Positions 1-5,760 of a DNA stretch of 7,193 nt are shown here, one piece after another. Position 1 is the stretch's first letter. Each line of letters opens with the position of its first letter. The notes under the pieces are model-generated. The model was not told where the DNA came from. It did no database searches and worked only from the letters and a program-made list of their open reading frames with translations. A program made the translations under genes and the position numbers. The DNA is from Acinetobacter sp. (GTDB taxonomy: Bacteria; Pseudomonadota; Gammaproteobacteria; Pseudomonadales; Moraxellaceae). Where the stretch lies: assembly GCA_030152675.1 (NCBI GenBank), contig JASLIY010000263.1, positions 1-7,193 of the forward strand, read 5' to 3'.

Positions 1-36
1 CGCTTATTATCTATTTTATTTTTAGTTTGAATCGCC

Positions 37-1071
37 TTGGACACTATTACACTGCTTCAGCCAGATGATTGGCATGCACATTTACGTGACGGTCTTGCTC
101 TTCAACGTACAGTTCCTGATTTGGCCAAACAGTTTGCACGCGCAATCTGTATGCCGAACTTGGTTCCACCTGTTAAAACAGTCGAAGAGGCTTTGGCCTA
201 TAGACAACGAATCTTGGCTCATGTTCCAGAGAACATTGAATTTGATCCGAGAATGGTACTGTACTTTACCGACCAGACCTCCCCGGATGAAGTGCTAAAA
301 ATCAAAAACTCTGAACATGTAGATGCCATCAAACTTTATCCTGCTGGTGCAACCACCAACTCGGACAATGGTGTCAGTGATATTCGCAAAGTCTATGCGG
401 TGATCGAGCAACTTGAAGAACATCAAGTGCCGTTATTACTTCATGGTGAAGTCACCCACAATCACATCGACATCTTTGATCGTGAAAAACGCTATCTCGA
501 TGAAGTTTTAGCACCCTTGCTGCGCCAGTTTCCAAAACTAAAATTGGTGCTCGAACACATCACCACCAGTGAAGCTGCGCACTTTGTGCTTGAACACGAT
601 CGCAATGTCGCTGCAACCATCACGCCACAACATCTGTTGTTTAACCGCAATGATTTATTGGTCGGTGGGGTGAAACCGCATTTTTATTGCTTACCTATTT
701 TAAAACGCCAAAGCCATCAGCAAACTTTGCTTGAGGTTGCCACCAGTGGCAATCCGAAATTCTTCTTGGGCACCGATAGCGCACCGCATTCGCAAAATGC
801 CAAAGAAAATGCCTGTGGCTGTGCCGGTTGCTATAGCGCGCCAACGGCCATTGAGCTCTATGCACAAGCCTTTGATCAAGTGGGTAAAATCGAGCGTCTT
901 GAAGGTTTTGCCAGCCACTTTGGTGCAGACTTCTATGGTCTCCCCCGCAATAGCAACAGCATTACCTTGGTGAAAGAGCCACAAGTGATCCCTGAGCGTT
1001 TAGACTATCTTGAAGGCGAGCAGATTATCCCGCTATATGCAGGTCAAACCATCGCATGGAGAAAAGTGTGA
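37..1071 (+). CDS. pyrC: Dihydroorotase, homodimeric class II type (PyrC)
   Basis: This cytosolic enzyme reversibly cyclises N-carbamoyl-L-aspartate to L-dihydroorotate, the third step of de novo pyrimidine synthesis. The 344-residue length is close to E. coli PyrC (about 348). The metal-site residues of the amidohydrolase fold are all visible: H13 and H15 in [10 protein letters not shown], the carboxylated-lysine candidate K99 in [13 protein letters not shown]136 in LLHGE, H174 in LEHITT, and D247 in LGTDSAPH. R17 of the HxHLRDG motif is the usual substrate-binding arginine. A cysteine-rich stretch, CGCAGC, follows at about 260-265, as in E. coli. The start is TTG: an in-frame TGA lies at 28-30, only ATC and GCC separate it from the TTG, and the next Met (residue 39) would remove the HxH motif. 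No clear Shine-Dalgarno is seen. The gene overlaps rnt by 4 nt (GTGA), or 16 nt with the alternative rnt start. Its promoter lies outside the window. Confidence 0.97.
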   Translation: MDTITLLQPDDWHAHLRDGLALQRTVPDLAKQFARAICMPNLVPPVKTVEEALAYRQRILAHVPENIEFDPRMVLYFTDQTSPDEVLKIKNSEHVDAIKLYPAGATTNSDNGVSDIRKVYAVIEQLEEHQVPLLLHGEVTHNHIDIFDREKRYLDEVLAPLLRQFPKLKLVLEHITTSEAAHFVLEHDRNVAATITPQHLLFNRNDLLVGGVKPHFYCLPILKRQSHQQTLLEVATSGNPKFFLGTDSAPHSQNAKENACGCAGCYSAPTAIELYAQAFDQVGKIERLEGFASHFGADFYGLPRNSNSITLVKEPQVIPERLDYLEGEQIIPLYAGQTIAWRKV

Positions 1072-1715
1072 CAACCGAAGTTCAACCACTTATAGGTCAA
1101 CGTTTTCGAGGTTTTTTACCGGTGGTGGTCGATGTTGAAACTGCGGGTTTCAATGCTGACACGGATGCGCTGTTAGAAATTGCATGTATTCCTGTCTTAT
1201 ATGATGCAGCAGGTCAGTTTGTTCCGGGTCCTGCCTTTCATGCGCATATCAACCCTTTTCCGGGTGCCAATTTAGACCGTCGTTCCTTGGACTTCATCGG
1301 GATTGATCCGTCCAACCCCCTACGCATGGCGATGGCCGAAGATGAAAAAACTGCATTAAAGCGTATTTTCAAATCGGTCAATGAAGTGCGTAAGCAACAA
1401 CAATGTACCCATGCGGTATTGGTTGGACACAATGCTCACTTTGACTTGGGTTTCTTGCGTGCGGCGATCGCCCGGACCGGATCTAAAAACCAAAATCCAT
1501 TTCATAGTTTCTCCGTGTTTGACACCGTCACCTTAAGTGCGGTGATGTTCGGTCAAACGGTGTTGGCCAAGTCCTGTATCCAAGCTGGGATCGAGTTCGA
1601 TGGCAAACAAGCCCACTCTGCGTTATATGACACGCAGAAGACCGCTGAACTGTTTTGCTATATTTTGAACAAACTCGCACCCAACCTACTTGACACTGTA
1701 GCGGTAGATCCTTAA
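1068..1715 (+). CDS. rnt: Ribonuclease T (RNase T), DEDDh 3'-5' exonuclease
   Basis: This is a single-strand 3' exoribonuclease that trims tRNA 3' ends, including CCA end turnover, and matures other stable RNAs. It normally acts as a dimer. Counting from the GTG start, the DEDDh residues are D22 and E24 ([10 protein letters not shown]), D126 (GHNAHFD), and H183 and D188 (AHSALYD). [11 protein letters not shown] resembles the matching part of E. coli RNase T. I chose GTG at 1068 because GGAG (1058-1061) lies 6 nt upstream, the start overlaps the pyrC stop as GTGA, and it gives 215 residues, the E. coli length. An in-frame ATG at 1056 would add four residues, but its nearest AGG is 12 nt away. 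The C-terminal codons and the stop TAA contain the promoter of the following tRNA-Glu, which begins only 20 nt downstream. No terminator is present, so the pyrC-rnt transcript probably runs into the tRNA. Confidence 0.95.
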   Translation: MTTEVQPLIGQRFRGFLPVVVDVETAGFNADTDALLEIACIPVLYDAAGQFVPGPAFHAHINPFPGANLDRRSLDFIGIDPSNPLRMAMAEDEKTALKRIFKSVNEVRKQQQCTHAVLVGHNAHFDLGFLRAAIARTGSKNQNPFHSFSVFDTVTLSAVMFGQTVLAKSCIQAGIEFDGKQAHSALYDTQKTAELFCYILNKLAPNLLDTVAVDP

Positions 1716-1718
1716 GAT
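1690..1718 (+). promoter_or_regulatory. Sigma70 promoter of the first tRNA-Glu, embedded in the end of rnt
   Basis: A perfect -35 box TTGACA (1690-1695) is separated by exactly 17 nt from the -10 box TAAGAT (1713-1718). The -35 lies in the rnt codons for Leu-Asp-Thr, and the first three bases of the -10 are the rnt stop codon. Transcription would start near 1725, about 10 nt before the mature tRNA. The same layout occurs before the third tRNA-Glu (6890-6918), with a different spacer sequence. That supports both boxes as functional. Confidence 0.85.
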
Positions 1719-1735
1719 ACGTCCACCTCTGAAAC

Positions 1736-1811
1736 GACCCTATCGTCTAGAGGCCTAGGACACTGCCCTTTCACGGCGGCAACCGGGGTTCGAATCCCCG
1801 TAGGGTCGCCA
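1736..1811 (+). tRNA. tRNA-Glu(TTC), copy 1 of 4
   Basis: A complete 76-nt cloverleaf with encoded CCA. The acceptor arms GACCCTA and TAGGGTC pair over 7 bp, followed by discriminator G and CCA (1809-1811). The anticodon stem is CTGCC/GGCGG with one T-G wobble around loop CTTTCAC; the anticodon TTC is at 1770-1772. The T arm is CGGGG-TTCGAAT-CCCCG. It closely resembles E. coli tRNA-Glu and is identical to the three other copies here. It is preceded by its own promoter and lies 20 nt after the rnt stop, so it can also be cut from pyrC-rnt readthrough RNA. No intrinsic terminator follows it before the permease gene. Confidence 0.98.
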
Positions 1812-2189
1812 TATTCTGATTTGATGAATGCAGTTTCTTGTTTTCTGTTCTCGTTGACAATACGACATCACAACGTAAGTCATTCATTTCAAATCATCTC
1901 TCTGGCCATACGCGCCAAATTCAAAATACGCCTCAACCTCAAAACTCAAACCAATTCGCCTCATTGCTGTGCTGCTCTACGCATATCGATATCTCAATGT
2001 TTTTTCTGCACCAGACCCTCGAATAGAATAAAAATAATCTACCGCCAAACACCGCCAATGCTCAGATCTGTTTTCTGCTTTTGTTTTAAGTCAAAGTCCT
2101 CGCACTACCACTAAAATCTAATCGTGTAACTTTGTGTAAACTCAGACTTTCTATTACACTGAGCAGGATTTATTTTTTGACCCATCGTT
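1812..2189 (+). other. Gene-free spacer between tRNA-Glu 1 and permease 1
   Basis: This 378-nt stretch is rich in T and C on the + strand. Two short open frames are present (about 1821-2114 and 1838-2026), but neither has a ribosome binding site or recognisable protein features. I see no clear terminator for the tRNA. Items of note are a tandem ACCGCCAA pair (2041-2058), a 12-nt match TTTAAGTCAAAG (2085-2096) to the promoter region of tRNA copy 2 (3997-4008), a possible -10 TAAAAT (2112-2117), and an inverted pair GTGTAA (2134-2139) / TTACAC (2154-2159). The permease promoter must lie here or upstream, but I cannot assign it with confidence. Confidence 0.6.
2041..2058 (+). repeat. Tandem direct repeat of ACCGCCAA, 10-nt period
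   Basis: ACCGCCAA occurs at 2041-2048 and again at 2051-2058, so the two copies are spaced by one DNA helical turn. They lie about 130-150 nt before the permease start. A regulator binding site is possible, but no family motif is recognised and chance is not excluded. Confidence 0.3.
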
Positions 2190-3626
2190 ATGTCATCTCA
2201 ATCAGAACATACCCCTCCCCACAGTTCCATCCATCCCCCCATGACCTTAAAACGCTCCATGACCAAACGTCATCTGGTGATGCTGTCATTGGGAGGTGCT
2301 ATCGGAACTGGATTATTTTTAGGTTCAGGTCAAGTGATTGCCCAAGCCGGCCCCATTGGTGCGGTATTCGCCTATATCATTGGTGGCTTAATTGCCTATA
2401 TGGTGATGCTGTGTTTGGGTGAACTGGCGGTCAATCAACCGGTCACCGGTTCTTTCGGCGCCTTTGCCAGTAAAAACATCGGCCCCGGCACCGGCTATAT
2501 GGTGTCATGGATGTATTGGTTGGGCTGGTCTGCCACCTTGGGCACCGAGTTTACCGCCGCAGCCCTGTTGATGCAGGAATGGTTTCCAAGCGTATCGGTC
2601 TGGATCTGGACGCTGATCTTTATCAGCGCAGTGCTGATCTCCAACCTGAGCTCGACCCGTATCTTTGCTGAGTCTGAATTTTGGCTGTCCATGATCAAAG
2701 TCGCCACCGTGATCATGTTTATTCTGTTGGGCTTGGCGGCGATCTTTGGATTCATCCCCTTTGCAGGCCATGATTCTGCACCGCTGTTTAGCAACCTCAC
2801 CGCACATGGTTGGCTCCCCAATGGGCTATTCCCAATCTTTGCCACCATGCTGATCGTCAACTTTGCCTTTAATGGCACCGAGATGATCGGCATCGCTGCC
2901 GGTGAAACCGAAAACCCAGAAAAAAATGTCCCCAAAGCCATTCATGCGGCGGTGTGGCGTTTGATGATTTTCTTTGTCGGCACCATCATCGTGATCAGTG
3001 CCTTATTGCCTTATCAAGATGCTGGCCTGAGTGGTGGTCATGGCGAAGGGCTCAGTAATAGTCCCTTTGTGACGGTATTTAACTTTATCGGGATTCCGTA
3101 TGCGGAAGACATCATGCGTTTTGTGATCATCACGGCATTGCTCTCGACCGCAAACTCAGGGCTCTATGCCGCATCGAGAATGATGTGGGCGCTGTCAATC
3201 CAAAAACAATTGCCACGCATTTTCTCCAAACTCAGCGCATCTGGTACACCCGTGATTGCCATCCTCGTCACCATGATTGGAGGCCTACCGGGGCTCTTGT
3301 CTGAGTATTTTGAAGCCGATGTGATCTTTAAAAACCTGTTGGGCGTGGCTGCATTTACCATGGTCATCGTGTGGATGAGTATCTGTTGGAGTCAGTTTAA
3401 CTTTCGCCGTCAATGGCTGCGACAAGGCTACACCCTCAGCGACCTAAAATTTAAGACCCCATGGTATCCCTTTGTACCCATCGCTGGCTTTGTCTGCTGT
3501 GGCGTCACAGCACTGAGTATGGCGGCAGATCCAGAGATGTTGTCTGGATTTATTGGCTGTCTGATCTTTATGGCTGCTTGTTATATCAGCTACTATGCGC
3601 TCTACCACCGTCCGAATGATCATTAA
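2190..3626 (+). CDS. APC-family amino acid permease, MmuP/LysP-like (paralogue 1)
   Basis: An inner-membrane amino acid/proton symporter of the APC superfamily, AAT group (478 residues, about 12 membrane spans). TM1 carries GGAIGTG (residues 35-41), the substrate carboxylate-binding loop of the family. TM6 ends with GTEMIGIAAGE (229-239), followed by ENPEKNVPKA. Hydrophobic spans run roughly at 29-50, 56-80, 103-125, 136-155, 164-187, 213-237, 257-274, 306-325, 354-371, 380-400, 428-445 and 451-471. Segments such as LKRxMTxRHLVMLSLGG and TPWYPFVPIAGF recall E. coli MmuP (S-methylmethionine permease) more than AroP. No homocysteine methyltransferase gene is nearby, so the substrate is open. 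The start at 2190 gives the same MSS beginning as the neighbour paralogue; ATG 2241 is a weaker alternative. The nearest AGGA is about 21 nt upstream of the start, too far for a normal ribosome binding site. It differs from paralogue 2 by a glycine-rich loop insertion (about 281-287). Confidence 0.9.
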   Translation: MSSQSEHTPPHSSIHPPMTLKRSMTKRHLVMLSLGGAIGTGLFLGSGQVIAQAGPIGAVFAYIIGGLIAYMVMLCLGELAVNQPVTGSFGAFASKNIGPGTGYMVSWMYWLGWSATLGTEFTAAALLMQEWFPSVSVWIWTLIFISAVLISNLSSTRIFAESEFWLSMIKVATVIMFILLGLAAIFGFIPFAGHDSAPLFSNLTAHGWLPNGLFPIFATMLIVNFAFNGTEMIGIAAGETENPEKNVPKAIHAAVWRLMIFFVGTIIVISALLPYQDAGLSGGHGEGLSNSPFVTVFNFIGIPYAEDIMRFVIITALLSTANSGLYAASRMMWALSIQKQLPRIFSKLSASGTPVIAILVTMIGGLPGLLSEYFEADVIFKNLLGVAAFTMVIVWMSICWSQFNFRRQWLRQGYTLSDLKFKTPWYPFVPIAGFVCCGVTALSMAADPEMLSGFIGCLIFMAACYISYYALYHRPNDH

Positions 3627-3711
3627 ACGGACATTTAAACACCTGACTGTAAAATTAGAATGTTGAAGTTTTGCAGTGATTACGCTGAATATGTCGAAAT
3701 CTGTTCGACTT

Positions 3712-3765
3712 CTGCGGTAAATTTGTTCAAATGAACCACTTCATTTTAGAGTAAATTTATCGCAG
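3712..3765 (+). repeat. Long imperfect inverted repeat (nested hairpin)
   Basis: The left arm CTGCGGTAAATTT (3712-3724) pairs with the right arm AAATTTATCGCAG (3753-3765) over 13 positions, with a single G-U. Inside, AAATGAA (3729-3735) pairs with TTCATTT (3740-3746) around loop CCAC. No T-run follows, so it is not a standard terminator. No matching copy exists elsewhere in the window. Confidence 0.6.
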
Positions 3766-3876
3766 CCAGCGAGCGAAAATACAACATCGGCGATTTTCAA
3801 ATTTTGACGCTGTCCACAGAACATACATTCAATTCAGATCCGGTCTTCTGTTTGTTTAGACAATAACCACCCCAAG

Positions 3877-3907
3877 CACGCTGATCATAAAATCAGGGTG
3901 AGTTTTT
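3877..3907 (+). terminator. Possible rho-independent terminator
   Basis: CAC-G-CTGAT (3877-3885) pairs with ATCAG-G-GTG (3892-3900), giving 8 bp interrupted by one G-G mismatch, with loop CATAAA. AG and five T follow (to 3907). The stem is moderate and lies about 250 nt beyond the permease 1 stop. It could end a long permease transcript or an unknown small RNA. Confidence 0.4.
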
Positions 3908-3962
3908 GATCGATGTGGATTATTAATTTAAAAATGAATCCCATATTTTAAACAACAGTTTG

Positions 3963-3988
3963 AAAAAACGGCATTTGCCTGTTTTTTT
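3963..3988 (+). terminator. Possible terminator directly before the tRNA-Glu 2 promoter
   Basis: Six A and C (3963-3969), GGC, loop ATTT, GCC, then a bulged T, G and seven T (to 3988) form an imperfect A-tract/T-tract hairpin. It could insulate the tRNA promoter (-35 at 3991) from upstream transcription. The GC core is only three pairs plus one beyond the bulge, so this is a weak call. Confidence 0.4.
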
Positions 3989-3990
3989 CT

Positions 3991-4019
3991 TTGACATTTA
4001 AGTCAAAGCTCACTACTAT
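3991..4019 (+). promoter_or_regulatory. Sigma70 promoter of tRNA-Glu copy 2
   Basis: TTGACA (3991-3996), a 17-nt spacer, then TACTAT (4014-4019). The 16 nt to the mature tRNA begin with GGCGGC, a GC-rich discriminator of the kind linked to stringent control of stable RNA promoters in enterobacteria; that regulation is inferred. The -35 lies within an inverted repeat CTTTGAC (3989-3995) / GTCAAAG (4002-4008). Confidence 0.8.
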
Positions 4020-4035
4020 GGCGGCACTTCTAAAC

Positions 4036-4111
4036 GACCCTATCGTCTAGAGGCCTAGGACACTGCCCTTTCACGGCGGCAACCGGGGTTCGAATCCCCG
4101 TAGGGTCGCCA
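4036..4111 (+). tRNA. tRNA-Glu(TTC), copy 2 of 4
   Basis: Identical base for base to the copy at 1736-1811, with encoded CCA at 4109-4111 and anticodon TTC at 4070-4072. It has its own promoter with a different leader from copies 1 and 3. Only 102 nt separate it from the permease 2 start, with no strong terminator between, so permease mRNA may be partly read through from this tRNA. Confidence 0.98.
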
Positions 4112-4149
4112 TATCTTGTTTGCTATTACCTTTCATCTACATTCAATAT

Positions 4150-4177
4150 TTGCAGAATCTCTGCATTTCACTACAAT
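4150..4177 (+). promoter_or_regulatory. Candidate promoter and palindromic operator of permease 2
   Basis: TACAAT (4172-4177) is a good -10. TTGCAG (4150-4155), 16 nt upstream, is a weak -35. A perfect inverted repeat TGCAGA-ATC-TCTGCA (4151-4165) covers the -35 and part of the spacer, where a repressor or activator dimer could bind. As RNA it could instead form a short hairpin that weakly stops tRNA readthrough. The start codon is 36 nt after the -10. Confidence 0.45.
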
Positions 4178-4213
4178 AAGCGGCTTCATATTCGTCAAGA
4201 TAGCCCAACCATC

Positions 4214-5626
4214 ATGTCTTCTCTTGATTCACAACCTGACGCTCCATCTTCTGGGCATCAACCTCATTTAAAACGTGCCATGACCACCCGCCATTTGGTG
4301 ATGTTGTCTTTGGGCGGCGCTATTGGTACAGGTCTATTTTTAGGCTCTGGCGAAGTGATTGCTCAAACAGGTCCCATCGGTGCGATTCTCGCCTATATCT
4401 TAGGTGGCCTCATTGCCTATATGGTCATGCTCTGCCTCGGTGAGCTTGCCGTGCATATGCCAGTCTCGGGTTCTTTTGGGAGCTATGCGCATCAGTTTAT
4501 CGGTCCCGGCACAGGCTACATGATCACTTGGCTGTACTGGTTAACTTGGACCGCCACATTAGGTACCGAATTTACCGCCGCCGCGATGCTCATGCAGGAA
4601 TGGTTTCCCCAGATCTCCGTCTGGCTGTGGACGATCGTGTTTGCCTTGATCGTACTCGGACTGAATATTAGTTCGACTCGAATGTTTGCAGAGTCTGAGT
4701 TCTGGCTGTCCTTGGTCAAAGTCGTGACCGTGATCAGCTTTATCCTCTTGGGCTTACTCGCCATCTTTGGTGTGCTGTCTTTTGAAGGCAATGAAACCGC
4801 ACCGCTATTTAGTAATCTCACCGCACAAGGTTGGTTCCCACAAGGTATCTTCCCTATCTTTGCCACCATGCTGATCGTCAACTTTGCCTTCTCAGGCACA
4901 GAGTTAATCGGTGTGGCTGCAGGTGAAACTCAAGACCCCGCCAAGAATGTGCCCAAAGCCATCAATGCTGCGATCTGGCGCCTACTGATCTTCTTTGTCG
5001 GAACCATTATCGTCATCAGTGCTTTGTTGCCTTATCAAGCCACAGGCTTGAACACCGAAGAGGTCAGCAACAGTCCATTCGTGACCGTATTTGCCTATAT
5101 CGGTATTCCTTATGCTGAAGACATTATCCGCTTCGTGATCATCACCGCCTTGCTGTCTGCTGCCAACTCAGGCCTATATGCCGCTTCACGGATGATGTAC
5201 TCGCTGTCCGTCAAGAAACAGTTGCCACAAGTGTTTTCAAAATTAAGTAAATCAGGCACGCCGATCATCGCCTTGTTGGTGACCATGATTGGTAGTTTAC
5301 CGGGCTTGCTGTCTGAGCAATTTGGCGCTGAAGTCATCTTTAAAAACCTGCTCGGTGTCGCCGCCTTTACCATGGTGGTGGTATGGATGAGTATTTGTTG
5401 GTCGCAGTTCAATTTCCGTCGTCAATGGTACAGAGAAGGTCATAGCAAAAACGAACTTAAGTTTGTTGCACCGCTGTTTCCGATCGTACCGATCTTGGGC
5501 TTTGTGTTCTGTCTGATCACGGGGATTAGTATGGCAGCAGATCCAGAAATGCTGCCGGGCTTCATCGGCTGTTTATTGTTTATTGCTGGATGTTATGTCA
5601 GTCACTTCTTCCTCTACCGAAAATAA
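4214..5626 (+). CDS. APC-family amino acid permease, MmuP/LysP-like (paralogue 2)
   Basis: A second inner-membrane amino acid transporter (470 residues, about 12 spans). It is about 74% identical to the 2190-3626 product when aligned by eye across residues 30 to the end. TM1 has GGAIGTG (34-40) and TM6 ends GTELIGVAAGE (228-238) before TQDPAKNVPKA. The segment LKRAMTTRHLVMLSLGG and the LYWLTWT segment of TM3 resemble E. coli MmuP, so S-methylmethionine or another neutral or cationic amino acid is a reasonable guess for the substrate. The pair has drifted most in the N-terminal tail, the loop near residue 280, the approach to TM11 and the C-terminal tail. No strong Shine-Dalgarno precedes ATG 4214; the start is supported by the shared MSS beginning and by LKRxMT at residues 19-24. 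The gene is followed by a strong terminator and so ends its transcript. Confidence 0.9.
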   Translation: MSSLDSQPDAPSSGHQPHLKRAMTTRHLVMLSLGGAIGTGLFLGSGEVIAQTGPIGAILAYILGGLIAYMVMLCLGELAVHMPVSGSFGSYAHQFIGPGTGYMITWLYWLTWTATLGTEFTAAAMLMQEWFPQISVWLWTIVFALIVLGLNISSTRMFAESEFWLSLVKVVTVISFILLGLLAIFGVLSFEGNETAPLFSNLTAQGWFPQGIFPIFATMLIVNFAFSGTELIGVAAGETQDPAKNVPKAINAAIWRLLIFFVGTIIVISALLPYQATGLNTEEVSNSPFVTVFAYIGIPYAEDIIRFVIITALLSAANSGLYAASRMMYSLSVKKQLPQVFSKLSKSGTPIIALLVTMIGSLPGLLSEQFGAEVIFKNLLGVAAFTMVVVWMSICWSQFNFRRQWYREGHSKNELKFVAPLFPIVPILGFVFCLITGISMAADPEMLPGFIGCLLFIAGCYVSHFFLYRK

Positions 5627-5681
5627 GCGTGACACGGGTTTGAGATCACTGCACCACAGCACATCTCCCCCCCTATAAATT

Positions 5682-5706
5682 GAGCGGCCTAAGCCGCTCT
5701 TTTTTT
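5682..5706 (+). terminator. Rho-independent terminator of permease 2
   Basis: GAGCGGC (5682-5688), loop CTAA, GCCGCTC (5693-5699), then seven T (5700-5706). The 7-bp GC-rich stem, tetraloop and T-tract are a textbook arrangement, 56 nt after the permease 2 stop. Confidence 0.93.
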
Positions 5707-5718
5707 ATATTTCATGCT

Positions 5719-5724
5719 TATAAT
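5719..5724 (+). promoter_or_regulatory. -10 element of a candidate hydrolase promoter
   Basis: A perfect TATAAT lies 36 nt before the ATG at 5761 and just after the permease 2 terminator. No good -35 is found at the proper distance, because that position falls in the terminator stem and T-tract. The start site would be near 5731, giving a leader of about 30 nt. Confidence 0.5.
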
Positions 5725-5760
5725 GACAGTAATAATTCCAAAAATAGATGCTCAGTAACA

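Larger units (their letters stand above)
3627..3990 (+). other. Gene-free, hairpin-rich spacer after permease 1
   Basis: No credible reading frame is present in this stretch. It holds a small hairpin GTCGAA (3693-3698) / TTCGAC (3704-3709), a long imperfect hairpin (3712-3765), and two terminator-like structures (3877-3907 and 3963-3988). The tRNA copy 2 promoter begins immediately afterwards. The number of pairable structures exceeds that of the spacer after tRNA 1. It could be a long 3' untranslated region, an unrecognised small RNA or the remains of lost DNA; the sequence does not decide. Confidence 0.5.

Noticed and set aside
1854..1859. TTGACA after tRNA-Glu 1 as a promoter for permease 1
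   Set aside because: No -10-like sequence lies 16-18 nt downstream.
1983..1992. Palindrome ATATCGATAT
   Set aside because: A 10-nt palindrome in AT-rich DNA is expected by chance, and nothing nearby makes it an operator.
1821..2114. Open frame of 97 codons after tRNA-Glu 1
   Set aside because: It has no ribosome binding site, its composition follows the T/C-rich DNA, it shows no recognisable motif, and it overlaps another equally poor frame.
2495..2941. Antisense open frames inside permease 1, with similar ones at 4516-4899 in permease 2
   Set aside because: They mirror the strong codon pattern of the sense permease genes. Their similarity to each other is explained by the paralogous sense sequence.
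5680..5760. TTG start that would extend the hydrolase by 27 residues
   Set aside because: The TTG immediately precedes and overlaps the GC-rich terminator stem of permease 2, and the added residues would be encoded by the hairpin, the T-run and the -10 region.
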